A DNA stretch of 64,000 nucleotides from Algoriphagus vanfongensis DSM 17529 (lineage in GTDB: Bacteria; Bacteroidota; Bacteroidia; Cytophagales; Cyclobacteriaceae). Shown piece after piece: positions 7,903-17,500 of the stretch (position 1 is its first letter; every line of letters starts with the position of its first letter). The position numbers were made by a program, and so were the translations under genes. The notes beneath the pieces are model-generated. The model made no database searches, was not told the DNA's origin, and saw nothing but the letters and a program-made list of their open reading frames with translations. The DNA lies in assembly GCF_000429465.1 (NCBI RefSeq), contig NZ_AUBX01000017.1:1-64000 (forward strand). Reading direction: 5' to 3'.

Positions 7903-8751
7903 TTACTGGTGTAGTGTACCTACATTGAGTACAGGACTGGCACTTTTGTCAGAGCAAAGGACAACCATCAGGTTGGAAATCATCGTGGCCTTTTTTTCCT
8001 CATCAAACTCAATGATTTCTTTCCCCTTCAAATCTTCCAGAGCCATCTCTACCATGCCTACGGCGCCTTCGACGATTTTCTGTCTGGCTGCCACGATGGC
8101 CGTAGCTTGCTGTCTCTGAAGCATAGCTGATGCGATTTCAGACGCATAAGCCAAGTGAGAGATTCTAGCTTCGATTACTTTGATTCCCGCATGATTCAGG
8201 CGGTCGACGATTTCTGCTTCTAAAGAGTGGTTGACTTCCTCTACTCCGGATCTGAGTGTGACTTCAGCGTCCTCATCTTCAAAATTATCATAGGGATAAG
8301 AGCCAGCCATTTTTCGTACAGCTGCGTCAGACTGGAGATGAACAAAGTTTTCATAGTCATCCACATCGAATGTCGCTTTGAATGTGTCCTCTACTTGCCA
8401 GACGACGATTGTTCCGACCATCACGGGATTCCCTATTTTGTCATTGACTTTGAGGGGTTTGTTTTCAAAGTTTCTTACTCGAAGGGAAATTTTCTTTTTG
8501 GTCATAAAAGGATTTACCCAAAAGAAACCATTTGCTTTTACGGTTCCTTTGTAATCGCCAAAAAGCAAGAGAACCATGGCCTTGTTGGGTTCTACAATAA
8601 AGAATCCTGGAATGCAAAAGAGAGCGATGATCAATAGGGGGGCTCCGACTATTGGATTTCCATTGAGTAGCATGAATATTCCGAAGGCTATCGCGGCCAA
8701 GATGATCAATATCATGACATAGCCAGAACTGGGTTTGATTATTTTTTCCAT
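7903..8751 (-). CDS. SPFH/Band 7 domain protein
   Basis: A 282-residue protein with two N-terminal membrane helices (about 11-30 and 34-52). It then has the Band 7/SPFH domain: FFIVEPNKAMVLLLFG, VRNFENKPLKVNDKIG, and WQVEDTFKATFDVDDYENFV. A helical C-terminal region, LQRQQATAIVAARQKIVEGA, is typical of oligomerising stomatin/flotillin-like proteins. These form large ring or cage assemblies on membranes. It is first in a three-gene minus-strand operon with the PH-like protein and the ribbon-helix-helix protein; this trio is common in Bacteroidota as I recall. Its promoter is not obvious. Confidence 0.9.
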   Translation of the reverse strand: MEKIIKPSSGYVMILIILAAIAFGIFMLLNGNPIVGAPLLIIALFCIPGFFIVEPNKAMVLLLFGDYKGTVKANGFFWVNPFMTKKKISLRVRNFENKPLKVNDKIGNPVMVGTIVVWQVEDTFKATFDVDDYENFVHLQSDAAVRKMAGSYPYDNFEDEDAEVTLRSGVEEVNHSLEAEIVDRLNHAGIKVIEARISHLAYASEIASAMLQRQQATAIVAARQKIVEGAVGMVEMALEDLKGKEIIEFDEEKKATMISNLMVVLCSDKSASPVLNVGTLHQ

Positions 8752-8817
8752 TTTATTATGATGTTAAAATGATATCATATTGAATTACGTTATAAAAATT
8801 GGAATGTTCAAAAAAAT

Positions 8818-8850
8818 GCAAAAAAAAAGCCCCGAATTGTTCGAGGCTTG
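8818..8850 (-). terminator. terminator downstream of ftsY
   Basis: On the minus strand, AAGCCTCGAA, loop CAA, TTCGGGGCTT is followed by a run of at least eight T residues. It lies about 18 nt after the ftsY stop codon and separates ftsY from the SPFH operon. Confidence 0.9.
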
Positions 8851-8867
8851 CAATGATTTATTTCGAG

Positions 8868-9827
8868 TTAGGACTTCTTTGTAAATAAAGAATCTACAAA
8901 TTCTTTTCTGTTAAATATCTGAAGATCAGTCATTTTTTCGCCAACTCCGATGTATTTGACAGGGATTTTGAACTGATCACTGATGCCGATGACCACTCCA
9001 CCTTTGGCGGTGCCATCTAGTTTGGTGATCGCCAAAGAGGTGATTTCGGTGGCTTTAGTGAATTCTTTTGCCTGAATGAAAGCGTTCTGTCCTGTAGAGC
9101 CATCGAGTACCAGTAGAATCTCATGCGGTGCATCTGGGATGAATTTCTGCATGACCCGTTTGATTTTGCTGAGCTCGTTCATCAAGTTTACTTTGGTATG
9201 CAGTCTTCCGGCTGTATCCACGATGACGACGTCGGCTTTTTGCTCGACTCCCTGCTTGACAGCATCGAAGGCTACGGAAGCGGGGTCTGTGTTCATACCA
9301 TGCGAGATGACTGGTACGCCTACGCGATTGCCCCAGAGGATCAGCTGATCGACAGCGGCAGCTCGAAAAGTATCTGCGGCGCCCAGGATTACATTTTTGC
9401 CAGCATTTTTGAAGAGATTCGCCAGTTTGCCTATGGTAGTAGTTTTTCCAACTCCATTGACACCTACCACCATGATGACATAGGGCTTCTTGCCTTCAGG
9501 AATATCAAAATCCAAAAAGTCCTGCGAATTGTTTTCTTCTAGAAGAGCAGCAATTTCTTCTTTGAGGACTAGATCCAGTTCTTGAGTATTGAGGTATTTG
9601 TCCCGTGCAACCCGCTCTTCGATCCTATTGATGATCTTGATCGTAGTGTCGACGCCCACGTCTGAAGTAATCAGGATCTCTTCGAGTTCATCGAGAATCT
9701 CTTCATCTACCTTGGATTTGCCGACTACGGCTTTGCTCAGTTTGGAGAATATGTTTTCGTTGGACTTTTGGAGCCCTTGATCCAGACTTTCTTTTTTGTC
9801 TTTGGAGAAAAAACCGAAAATACCCAT
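8868..9827 (-). CDS. ftsY: signal recognition particle receptor FtsY
   Basis: A 319-residue SRP GTPase that docks SRP-bound ribosomes to the membrane for co-translational insertion. The short N-terminal region (about 25 residues, Lys/Asp-rich) replaces the long acidic domain of E. coli FtsY. The helical N domain (about 26-105) precedes the G domain, with the P-loop GVNGVGKTTT at 122-131, DTAGR at about 203 and TKLD at about 265. The GAADTFRAAA insertion-box motif is intact. It lies downstream of the DUF4295-rpmG-rpmB genes, a gene order common in Bacteroidota, but terminator-like hairpins flank it. Confidence 0.97.
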   Translation of the reverse strand: MGIFGFFSKDKKESLDQGLQKSNENIFSKLSKAVVGKSKVDEEILDELEEILITSDVGVDTTIKIINRIEERVARDKYLNTQELDLVLKEEIAALLEENNSQDFLDFDIPEGKKPYVIMVVGVNGVGKTTTIGKLANLFKNAGKNVILGAADTFRAAAVDQLILWGNRVGVPVISHGMNTDPASVAFDAVKQGVEQKADVVIVDTAGRLHTKVNLMNELSKIKRVMQKFIPDAPHEILLVLDGSTGQNAFIQAKEFTKATEITSLAITKLDGTAKGGVVIGISDQFKIPVKYIGVGEKMTDLQIFNRKEFVDSLFTKKS

Positions 9828-9855
9828 ACTACAGTTTTTTAAAAGTGGAATATAA

Positions 9856-9893
9856 TGAAAAAGTCCCTGCTGACCGATGGACAGAGGGACTGA
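9856..9893 (-). terminator. terminator between DUF4295 gene and ftsY
   Basis: On the minus strand, AGTCCCT and AGGGACT form a 7-bp stem with a GC-rich loop of 16 nt, followed by TTTTTC. It closes the rpmB-rpmG-DUF4295 unit. ftsY begins about 30 nt later, so read-through may still occur. Confidence 0.7.
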
Positions 9894-9918
9894 AAATCAT
9901 TACGATGCTTTTGGCAAA

Positions 9919-10071
9919 TTATTTTTTCAAGGTATCCTGCACCGCAGTGGAAGGAACCATCTCTTCTCTGAAGGTATATGCGCCAGTTTTGTCAGACTTT
10001 ACGGCTCTGATCACTTTGGAGTAAGATACGCCACCTTCTTTTTTTAGGGTTGCTACTACTTTCTTAGCCAT
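9919..10071 (-). CDS. DUF4295 family small basic protein
   Basis: A 50-residue, Lys-rich protein beginning MAKKVVATLKKEGG, with a SYSKVIRAVKS core and TGAYTFREEMV near the end. This pattern and its place directly after rpmG identify the small Bacteroidota-specific DUF4295 family. Charge, size and co-transcription with two ribosomal protein genes suggest a ribosome-associated protein. That is inference, and no experimental role is known to me. It is too short for most ORF cut-offs but is clearly coding. Confidence 0.9.
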   Translation of the reverse strand: MAKKVVATLKKEGGVSYSKVIRAVKSDKTGAYTFREEMVPSTAVQDTLKK

Positions 10072-10108
10072 ATCTTTGTTGTTTTATCGGAGGCTAGCTC
10101 CGAAATTA

Positions 10109-10291
10109 TTACTTGATTTCTTTATGAACAGTAACTTTTTTCAAGATAGGGTTGAATTTTTTCAACTCCAATCTTTCAGTAGTGTTCTTTCTGTTCTTGG
10201 TAGTGATGTATCGAGAAGTACCAGGCATGCCAGAGGTCTTATGCTCTGTGCATTCCAAAATCACTTGTACTCTATTTCCTTTCTTAGCCAT
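10109..10291 (-). CDS. rpmG: 50S ribosomal protein L33
   Basis: A 60-residue basic protein with [18 protein letters not shown] at the start and [19 protein letters not shown] in the middle, both diagnostic for L33. The zinc-binding Cys pairs of C+ paralogues are absent, as only one Cys is present, so this is a zinc-independent form. It lies between rpmB and the DUF4295 gene, with short gaps consistent with one operon. Confidence 0.96.
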   Translation of the reverse strand: MAKKGNRVQVILECTEHKTSGMPGTSRYITTKNRKNTTERLELKKFNPILKKVTVHKEIK

Positions 10292-10323
10292 CTTTCTATT
10301 CGTTTATATCGTCGTGACTTTGA

Positions 10324-10566
10324 TTATCTGATTACAATCATTCCTTTATCCTGAGCATCTTTCAATACTGCAGTGATACCTTTCTTGTTGATCGTCTTCA
10401 ATGCTTTAGAGCACACTTTCAAAGTGATCCATGCGTCTTCTTCAGGAACGTAGAATGTCTTCTTATGAAGATTTGGGTAAAATCTACGCTTGGTCTTGTT
10501 GTTTGCATGGGACACGTTGTTACCTACTCGAGGTCTTTTTCCGGTAATGTCACAAACTTTTGCCAT
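10324..10566 (-). CDS. rpmB: 50S ribosomal protein L28
   Basis: An 80-residue protein starting MAKVCDITGKRPRVGNNVSHANN, the L28 signature, followed by KRRFYPNLHKKTFYVPEE and WITLKVCSKALKTI. It is the first gene of the rpmB-rpmG-DUF4295 operon on the minus strand. It lacks the paired cysteines of zinc-binding L28 proteins. Confidence 0.97.
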   Translation of the reverse strand: MAKVCDITGKRPRVGNNVSHANNKTKRRFYPNLHKKTFYVPEEDAWITLKVCSKALKTINKKGITAVLKDAQDKGMIVIR

Positions 10567-10670
10567 GATTCTTTATCGTAATTTGAATGCGTTTCTGTAA
10601 TGAGTCTGCAAATATCGGAACTTTTTGGGAATTAGCAACAAAGGGATTTAAAAATATTCGAAATACTTTT

Positions 10671-10826
10671 TCAATCCTTGGAATAGGGGCAGTGTTTGCA
10701 TCCATTTCCACAGCAATAGCCCCTTTTAAGGTGATATTTGGCAGTGAAGACCATGAGCCCTTGCTCATTGATATAATAGTCTCCGGATTCCAAAGTCGGT
10801 AAGCTGCTCTTCTTTTCGGGTTTCAT
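10671..10826 (-). CDS. DUF5522 family small cysteine-rich protein
   Basis: A 51-residue protein not captured by usual length cut-offs. After a short charged start it has DYYINEQGLMVFTAKYHLKR and then GYCCGNGCKHCPY, with four cysteines and a histidine in a CC-x3-C-x-HC arrangement. This is the DUF5522 pattern as I know it. The cluster looks like a metal or Fe-S site. The start at 10826 is the only ATG, since an in-frame stop lies further upstream. It is divergent from the ornithine aminotransferase gene. Its biochemical role is unknown. Confidence 0.85.
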   Translation of the reverse strand: MKPEKKSSLPTLESGDYYINEQGLMVFTAKYHLKRGYCCGNGCKHCPYSKD

Positions 10827-10830
10827 TCTT

Positions 10831-10857
10831 TTGCCGCTAGCGCAATTCTTATATTTG
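10831..10857 (+). promoter_or_regulatory. candidate rocD promoter
   Basis: A perfect TAnnTTTG match (TATATTTG, 10850-10857) has TTG at 10831-10833 upstream with a 16-nt spacer, slightly short of the usual range. It would start transcription about 35 nt before the rocD ATG. Confidence 0.5.
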
Positions 10858-10898
10858 TGACAGTGGAATCATTTTAGAAACCAAAATTACAAAAAAAC

Positions 10899-12137
10899 AT
10901 GGAGACCATCACTTCTAGCAAGCAAGCAATCGCCCTCGAAGACCAGTACGGAGCGCACAATTATCACCCTTTGCCCGTTGTCTTGACTCGTGGGGAAGGA
11001 GTATTCTTGTGGGATGTAGAGGGGAAAAAGTACTATGACTTCCTTTCGGCCTATTCGGCCGTCAATCAGGGGCATTGCCATCCAAGAATCAAAAATGCTC
11101 TAATCGAGCAAGCTGGCACCTTGACTTTGACCTCAAGAGCCTTTTATAATGATGTTTTAGGACCCTTCGAAAAGTATGTGACCGAATATTTCGGGTTTGA
11201 CAAAGTCCTCCCTATGAACACCGGTGCTGAAGGAGTGGAAACAGCTATTAAGATCGCCAGAAAATGGGGCTATGAAAGAAAAGGCGTGGCTGAAAACGAA
11301 GCGAAAATCATCGTAGCTGAAAATAATTTTCACGGGCGTACTACCACTATCATTTCATTTTCCAATGATCCGGTAGCGCGGAAGAATTTTGGACCTTATA
11401 CCAATGGGTTTGTAAAGATACCTTATAATGATGTAGATGCATTGGAAGAAGCATTGAAGCTACCCGGAGTTGTGGGCTTTTTGGTAGAGCCGATTCAGGG
11501 AGAGGCAGGAGTCTATGTGCCAGATGAAGGATATCTGAGTAAGGCAAATCAATTGTGTAAGGATAGTCAGGTTTTGTTTATAGCTGACGAAATCCAAACC
11601 GGGATTGCACGTACCGGTAAACTTTTGGCAGTAGATCATGAAAATGTAAAGCCTGATATGTTGATTTTGGGCAAAGCTATTTCTGGTGGTTTTTACCCGG
11701 TGTCAGCTGTGCTAGCGGATAAGGATGTGATGGATGTGATCCAGCCAGGTCAGCATGGGTCTACTTTTGGAGGTAATCCGCTCGGCGCCAAAGTGGCTAT
11801 GGCCGCATTGGATGTGATCAAAGATGAGAAATTGGCTGAAAACGCTGAGTATCTTGGAGCCATCTTCAGGACACGGATGCAAAAAGTAGTGGATAAATAT
11901 CCTATTGCTAAGTTGGTAAGAGGCAAAGGTCTGCTAAATGCCGTAGTGATCAATGATGCTGAAGAAAGCTCTACTGCCTGGGATATCTGTGTGCGACTAG
12001 CTGAGCTTGGGCTTTTGGCAAAACCTACCCATGGGAATATCATCCGTTTTGCACCGCCATTGGTCATGACTGAGGAGCAGATTCACGAGTGCTGCGATAT
12101 CATCGAAAAGGTGATAGCCGAATTTGATAAAAAATAA
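10899..12137 (+). CDS. rocD: ornithine aminotransferase
   Basis: A 412-residue class III PLP aminotransferase that converts ornithine and 2-oxoglutarate to glutamate semialdehyde and glutamate. Diagnostic segments are [13 protein letters not shown] near the N-terminus, [18 protein letters not shown] at about 107, NNFHGRT at about 144, the ADEIQTGI block at about 230, and the PLP-lysine in [14 protein letters not shown] at about 258. The YGAHNY(H/K)PL start is typical of ornithine rather than acetylornithine or GABA transaminases. It is monocistronic, with a terminator following. Confidence 0.95.
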   Translation: METITSSKQAIALEDQYGAHNYHPLPVVLTRGEGVFLWDVEGKKYYDFLSAYSAVNQGHCHPRIKNALIEQAGTLTLTSRAFYNDVLGPFEKYVTEYFGFDKVLPMNTGAEGVETAIKIARKWGYERKGVAENEAKIIVAENNFHGRTTTIISFSNDPVARKNFGPYTNGFVKIPYNDVDALEEALKLPGVVGFLVEPIQGEAGVYVPDEGYLSKANQLCKDSQVLFIADEIQTGIARTGKLLAVDHENVKPDMLILGKAISGGFYPVSAVLADKDVMDVIQPGQHGSTFGGNPLGAKVAMAALDVIKDEKLAENAEYLGAIFRTRMQKVVDKYPIAKLVRGKGLLNAVVINDAEESSTAWDICVRLAELGLLAKPTHGNIIRFAPPLVMTEEQIHECCDIIEKVIAEFDKK

Positions 12138-12157
12138 AATTCAATGAACTGATTTCG

Positions 12158-12197
12158 GGTCGCTTTCTGTTTTGTGCGGAAAGCGATCTTTTTATTT
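12158..12197 (+). terminator. terminator after rocD
   Basis: TCGCTTTC and GAAAGCGA form an 8-bp stem, followed by TCTTTTTATTT. Confidence 0.85.
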
Positions 12198-12208
12198 AAA
12201 CCTACACC

Positions 12209-12862
12209 ATGAGTCAAGCAGTAATTTTCGATATGGACGGGGTGATCTGTCACACCAATCCGTTTCATTCACTAGCATTTAAAGAATTTTTTTCAAAGAG
12301 AGATATGCAGCCTTCCGAAGAGGAGTTTGCAGCTCATATGTACGGGAAAAGTAACTCTTATATTATGAGTCATTTTTTTCAGAGAAAGATAGAGGGGCAG
12401 GAATTACTGGACTTAGAGGATGAAAAAGAAGGGTTGTTTCGGGAGATTTATCAGCATCATATCGATCCCATTCCGGGTTTTTTGGAGTTTTTCAAAAGTC
12501 TCAAAGTAGCTGGGCTCAAGACAGGAGTGGCAACGTCAGCTCCTCGGGCCAATTTGGATCTGATTGCTGGTAGACTGGATTTGTTTCCTCATTTTGGTTC
12601 GGTGATGGCCAGCGAAAATGTGTCCAAACATAAGCCGGATCCTGAAGTGTATCTCAAGTCCGCGCATAATTTGCAAGTAGCACCTCAGGACTGCTTGGTA
12701 TTCGAAGATTCTTTTTCGGGTGTGACTGCAGGACTGAATGCAGGCATGAAAGTCGTGGCTGTTTTGTCTTCTCATACCAAGGATGAATTACCGGAAAGCC
12801 ACTATTACATTCAGGATTACAGGGAGATTTCCGTTGAAAAAGTGAAAGAACTCTTGGGTTAA
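12209..12862 (+). CDS. HAD-superfamily phosphatase, beta-phosphoglucomutase-like
   Basis: A 217-residue HAD enzyme. Motif I is FDMDGVICHT (residues 8-17, nucleophile Asp plus Asp+2), motif II is VATSAPRAN at about 110, and motif III/IV is KHKPDPEVYL followed by CLVFEDSFSG. The alpha-helical cap between residues 18 and 85 and the final motifs resemble the beta-phosphoglucomutase/2-deoxyglucose-6-phosphatase subfamily. The substrate, probably a sugar phosphate, cannot be read from the sequence. It begins 12 nt after the rocD terminator with its own ATG and no visible terminator behind it. Confidence 0.88.
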   Translation: MSQAVIFDMDGVICHTNPFHSLAFKEFFSKRDMQPSEEEFAAHMYGKSNSYIMSHFFQRKIEGQELLDLEDEKEGLFREIYQHHIDPIPGFLEFFKSLKVAGLKTGVATSAPRANLDLIAGRLDLFPHFGSVMASENVSKHKPDPEVYLKSAHNLQVAPQDCLVFEDSFSGVTAGLNAGMKVVAVLSSHTKDELPESHYYIQDYREISVEKVKELLG

Positions 12863-13124
12863 AAGCGCTGATGGGCTTCATATTTAGGAAAACAATTCTT
12901 AACAATCGGCTGAACGTCATTTAGTGATAATATGGGGTTTTGTCTGTTTTGTCGATTTAATCTGCTGTTTTTTAAATATTTCCAAAATAGTGGGCTTCAG
13001 TTCCTTTTATTAAATCATTAGGGAAGGAAACAATTTGATAACATTAGGGAAGCAATAAGGACATTTTTTAACCTCACTTTTGCACCGCTGTACAATTAAT
13101 TAACACCTTATTCATCTTCTTGTC

Positions 13125-14330
13125 ATGCGAATTTTGTTCGCGGCAGTCCTCCTTACTGTGGGGATGAGTTTGTCTTCCGCTTTTGCAAGGGGCGAGCAGA
13201 CAGATTCACTGCCATCTACCGAACCTCCTGTGGCCAAAGCCAAAGGGTGGTTTGAGAATATCCGTCTGCGCGGATATGCTCAGCTGAGATACAATGGGCT
13301 ACAGACCAACCCGGATCTGTCGTGTAGTCAATGTGATAAATCCTGGGGAGGAAATTCTGGATTTACCTTTAGGAGGATACGTCTGGTATTTTCAGGACAG
13401 ATTCACCCACGGGTATTCTTTTATATCCAGCCAGACTTTGCATCGCTTGGTGCTAATATGGGCCAAATACGAGATGCGTATTTTGATGTGGGACTGGATC
13501 CCAAGAATGAGTTTAGATTGAGGATCGGTCAGTCCAAAATTCCATTTGGATATGAAAACCTGCAGTCTAGTTCCAATCGATTGCCTTTGGATCGAAATGA
13601 CGCGCTTAATTCAGGTATGCCCAACGAGCGGGATTTGGGCGTGATGTTTTACTATGCGCCTACTGAAATCAGAGAAAGATTTGGGCATTTGAGAGCTACT
13701 GGACTGAAAGGATCCGGTGACTATGGGATGTTTGGATTCGGAGTATTCAATGGACAGGGACCCAATAACCCTGACAAAAATGACAGCTTCCACATGGTAG
13801 GGAGATTTACCTATCCATATCTGTTTGAGTCAGGGCAGATCGTAGAGGCTTCCATCCAAGGGTATGGCGGGAAATACGTCATCACCAGAAATCCACTTAC
13901 TGACTTTGATCAGACTGAGTTTGGGGAGTATCGCGTCGCCACTACGCTAGTGGTTTATCCTCAGCCATTTGGTTTCCAAGCGGAATACAATTGGGGAAGA
14001 GGTCCGGAGTATGATCCCGAAACCAACGATGTCAAAGATGCTCCATTGAGTGGTGGCTATATGATGATCAATTATCACATTGTCTCTGGGGAAAAGAGGT
14101 TTATTCCTTTTACCAGATTCCAATATTATAAAGGAGGGAAAAAGTTTGAAATGGATGCAACGAAGCATCGTGTCAAGGAGTTGGAGCTGGGTGTAGAGTG
14201 GCAGTTCAATAAAAGCTTCGAACTCGTGACGATGTATACTTTCTCAGACCGGACATTCGAGAATTCACTCAATCCGGATAATAGGCAAAGGGGAAGGCTA
14301 CTACGCCTTCAGGCTCAGGTGAATTTTTAA
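13125..14330 (+). CDS. phosphate-selective porin O/P-like outer-membrane protein
   Basis: A 401-residue protein with a signal peptide (about 22 residues ending in SAFA). After a Pro/Lys linker, LRGYAQLRYNGL begins a 16- to 18-strand beta barrel. FTFRRIRLVFSGQIHPRVFFYIQPDF and the later RIGQSKIPFGYENLQSS are typical of the OprO/OprP porin family. An early CSQC pair (about residues 66-69) could be a disulfide in an external loop. The last residue is Phe, as expected for BAM-assembled barrels. The gene stands alone in front of a good terminator. Substrate specificity is unknown. Confidence 0.85.
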   Translation: MRILFAAVLLTVGMSLSSAFARGEQTDSLPSTEPPVAKAKGWFENIRLRGYAQLRYNGLQTNPDLSCSQCDKSWGGNSGFTFRRIRLVFSGQIHPRVFFYIQPDFASLGANMGQIRDAYFDVGLDPKNEFRLRIGQSKIPFGYENLQSSSNRLPLDRNDALNSGMPNERDLGVMFYYAPTEIRERFGHLRATGLKGSGDYGMFGFGVFNGQGPNNPDKNDSFHMVGRFTYPYLFESGQIVEASIQGYGGKYVITRNPLTDFDQTEFGEYRVATTLVVYPQPFGFQAEYNWGRGPEYDPETNDVKDAPLSGGYMMINYHIVSGEKRFIPFTRFQYYKGGKKFEMDATKHRVKELELGVEWQFNKSFELVTMYTFSDRTFENSLNPDNRQRGRLLRLQAQVNF

Positions 14331-14350
14331 AAAAATAGAATTTTAGTAGA

Positions 14351-14388
14351 AAGCAGAATCTTTTGGTTCTGCTTTTTTTGTTTTATAA
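14351..14388 (+). terminator. terminator after the porin gene
   Basis: AGCAGAATC, loop TTTTG, GTTCTGCT followed by a 7-T run. It isolates the porin gene from the large operon that starts at 14595. Confidence 0.88.
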
Positions 14389-14594
14389 GGAATAAAAAAT
14401 GGTGTTAAACTCATTTTAGATTCATAGAATTTTTGGAATAGTGAAATTGTAGAATTTTGCTTTTTGATGTGATTTTTTGAAAGATTGACTAATTTTTTTG
14501 TTGAAAGGTGCTCAATGAATCTTTTTTATTTTTTATGTAAAATGCTTACATTCAGACTGTTGTTGTTTAGTTAATTTTTAGATCCAGATTTTTT

Positions 14595-17500
14595 ATGGCT
14601 AATGTAGGATTACCTTTTGAATCGTTACTTTCTGATACAGGACTAGGACAGTTGAAAGATCAGCTGGATCAATTGCTGGCAAATCCTGCTGATACGGCCG
14701 AGATGGTTTTTGAGCATCTCAAGGATCACCTAGACGCTCCGCTGGAGCTTCCTGTGACTGTTTCCAAAAATGAATTAGATCAATACATTATAGAAGCAAA
14801 AGAAAATTTGCTTAATAACAGTCAGGACTTTTTTCTCCACGAACTGGAGTCGGTCTTGAATAGTTTTCAAATCGTACTCAATGATACTGCGACCCAAGTA
14901 GAAAATGTCTTGATGGAAGGGGAGACGCAGTTGCAGTCTTTAAAAGACCGCGTAACTGATGAGCTTTCCAAAATACCGTACACGGTCGGTATCCGGGATG
15001 CCAATGGGGCCAAGGAGTTTTTTATTACCCAAACAGGACCTATAGAGTCAAAATTGCATGGAGTGGAACTTGAGCTGCTCAGTTCCTCTTTATCGTTCAC
15101 GGCTTCCGAGCTGACTGCATTGCAGATTTCTGTAAAAGTACTCCTGCCTGAATTGCAAAATGAGGATGGATCTGGACCGCATGAGCTAACGCTTGATATA
15201 GAATATGGCAACGGAGTTTTCACGGGTACAGCTGGAAATATACCCGCTGCTAGATTGCAGGGATTTCAGGCTACCATTGATGAGTTGACATTGGTCATAG
15301 AGAATGGGGATTTTCAGTCTGGGACAGCGATCAGTGGAGAGCTTGTATTTGATTTTTTAGATGATGGAGCGAGTGGTCCGGGGAAAATCGAATTTTCAAT
15401 ATCTCTTCTCAATGATGGAGATGTGCAATATCAAGCTCAAAATCCAGAAGGCCAAGAGCTCAAAAAAGGAAGTATTTCTATATTTTTTGAACAAATAGAG
15501 ATCACAACCCATTCTGCAGCTCCCACAGACATAGCTATTAATGGCTGGGCAGAGATGGCTGGAGTAGTGGATTCTTCTACCCAGCAGCCAGCCAAAACAA
15601 CTTTCTCCTTTAGCTATGCTGACCCTCACTTTGAATTTACCGGAACGGATTTTATTCCGATACCCGTTGGGTTTGGTACAGCTACTTTTGATTCTGTTTT
15701 TCTAAGAATCCACAAAGACGGGAGTCTGGTGGAGAGTACTTGGGTAGGAGATCTCGGCATTCCACTATTTTCGGACGGTCAGATCGAATTCGAGGTTGTG
15801 TTTGAAGATGAGCAAACTGACCGATTGAAACTCGAACTGTCCACAAGTCATCCACTTGCGCATGGAGGGTTTGTACTTGATCTGCAGCAATATGAGATGC
15901 TCTACGAAAATGGCAGCCTGCAGGATATTACCGGCAATGGCGCATTGACAATTCCGGTGGTGACTACCGGCACTCCGATCCAGTTGGGCATTCAGTATAA
16001 CAAAGTCAATAGCAATGAAAATCTGATTCTGTCTGCTTCTGATTTTGGAACACCCGAATTGGCAGGATGTCAGCTTGAATTTTCTCAGCTTCAATTTCAG
16101 TTTTTGAATGGGAGCTTTTCGACAAGTTTGATTAAGGGAAAGATAAAACTGCCTGATGCCACGGATGGAGCAGGGATTTCTTTCGACTTGAATTTTTCCA
16201 ATCAAGGTGATGATTACACAATTCAACTAACAGGAGCTCCTCAAAACAACACGCTGGAATTTGGTCCTTTGGCATTGCAAGTGGATGACTTTGAATTGAT
16301 AGTTGCCAATACGCAGCTTCAATCAGTTGAAGGGAGCGGTACCCTCCAGATTCCGGGTTTGAGTGAGGCTTTTGTGTTCAGCTTTGATGTGACAGTCAAT
16401 GGGGAAAATACCACGTATGCCTTTCAAATAGCCAACGTAGTCGCTGAAATAGGCGGGTTTAATCTGACCTTTACTCAAATCAATTTTTCATGTCAGAAAT
16501 CTGGGCCCTATACTGCCGGAGCCAACGGGAGTTTGACTTTGCCGGTTTTTGATGACGAAGGAAGTCTGGACTTTGAGTTTACGTTTGGGACAGGAGATGA
16601 TTATGAAATAGCGGTAAATAGCGGGTCTCAATTTGTCCGGTTTGGAGACTTTGAGCTGAATCAGGTTCAGTTTGCAATTGAGGTGGAGGCAGGAATCGTC
16701 CAAAATTTCAGCGGTTCAGCAAACCTTCAGATCCCTGGATTTGGTACCCCTTCGTCTGTTTCTATCAATTATACCCAAGTTCAGGATCAATACCTGATCA
16801 ATCTTCAGAATCCCTTGGATGTGGAGTTGTTTGGAGGACAGCTGACAATGGCTTCTCTAGACTTTGAGATTCGAAATGGATCCTTTGAAAGTGGTGAAGC
16901 TACTGGGACATTTAAGCTTCCAGATTCTACTGGAGGTGCTGGAATCCAGTATGAACTTACAGTCGGAAATTCAGGTAATGACTATTCTCTGAATCTTACA
17001 GGAAATCCGGATCAAAATACCCTTGAGTTTGGACCTGTGGTTTTACAGTTTCAGAGCTTTTTGATGACCGTTCAAAACGGAGATTTGCAATCCCTCTCTG
17101 GAGCAGGTTCCTTACAGTTTCCTGGTCTTAGTCAGCCCTTTACTTTTGGTATCACGGTGGACAATTCAGGCGCCACTCCTTTATATATCATTCAGATCAA
17201 TGATGTCAACGCTGATTTGGATAGTTTCAGCCTGCATTTTGATCAGATCAGGATAGAGAGTCAAAAAGATGTTTCCTTTCAGGCTGATGTCAATGGCGAG
17301 GTGACTCTTCCTTTATTTGATGGGAATCCCATAGGTTTTGACGTGTCTGTAGGGACTGGGAATAATTATTCCATCCAAATTGACGGTACCGGGCAGAGCT
17401 CCAATTTTGGGATGTTTGTCCTCAGCAATGTAGTATTCAGTTTGGATGTGGAAAATGGGGCTGTCACCCAAGCAAATGGATCAGCGGGATTTCATATTCC

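Noticed and set aside
10587..10802. 71-codon plus-strand ORF over the DUF5522 gene
   Set aside because: The minus-strand reading encodes the clear DUF5522 cysteine motif; the plus-strand ORF is its shadow.
10899..12137. Acetylornithine or GABA aminotransferase
   Set aside because: The N-terminal [10 protein letters not shown] block and overall motif set are those of ornithine aminotransferase.
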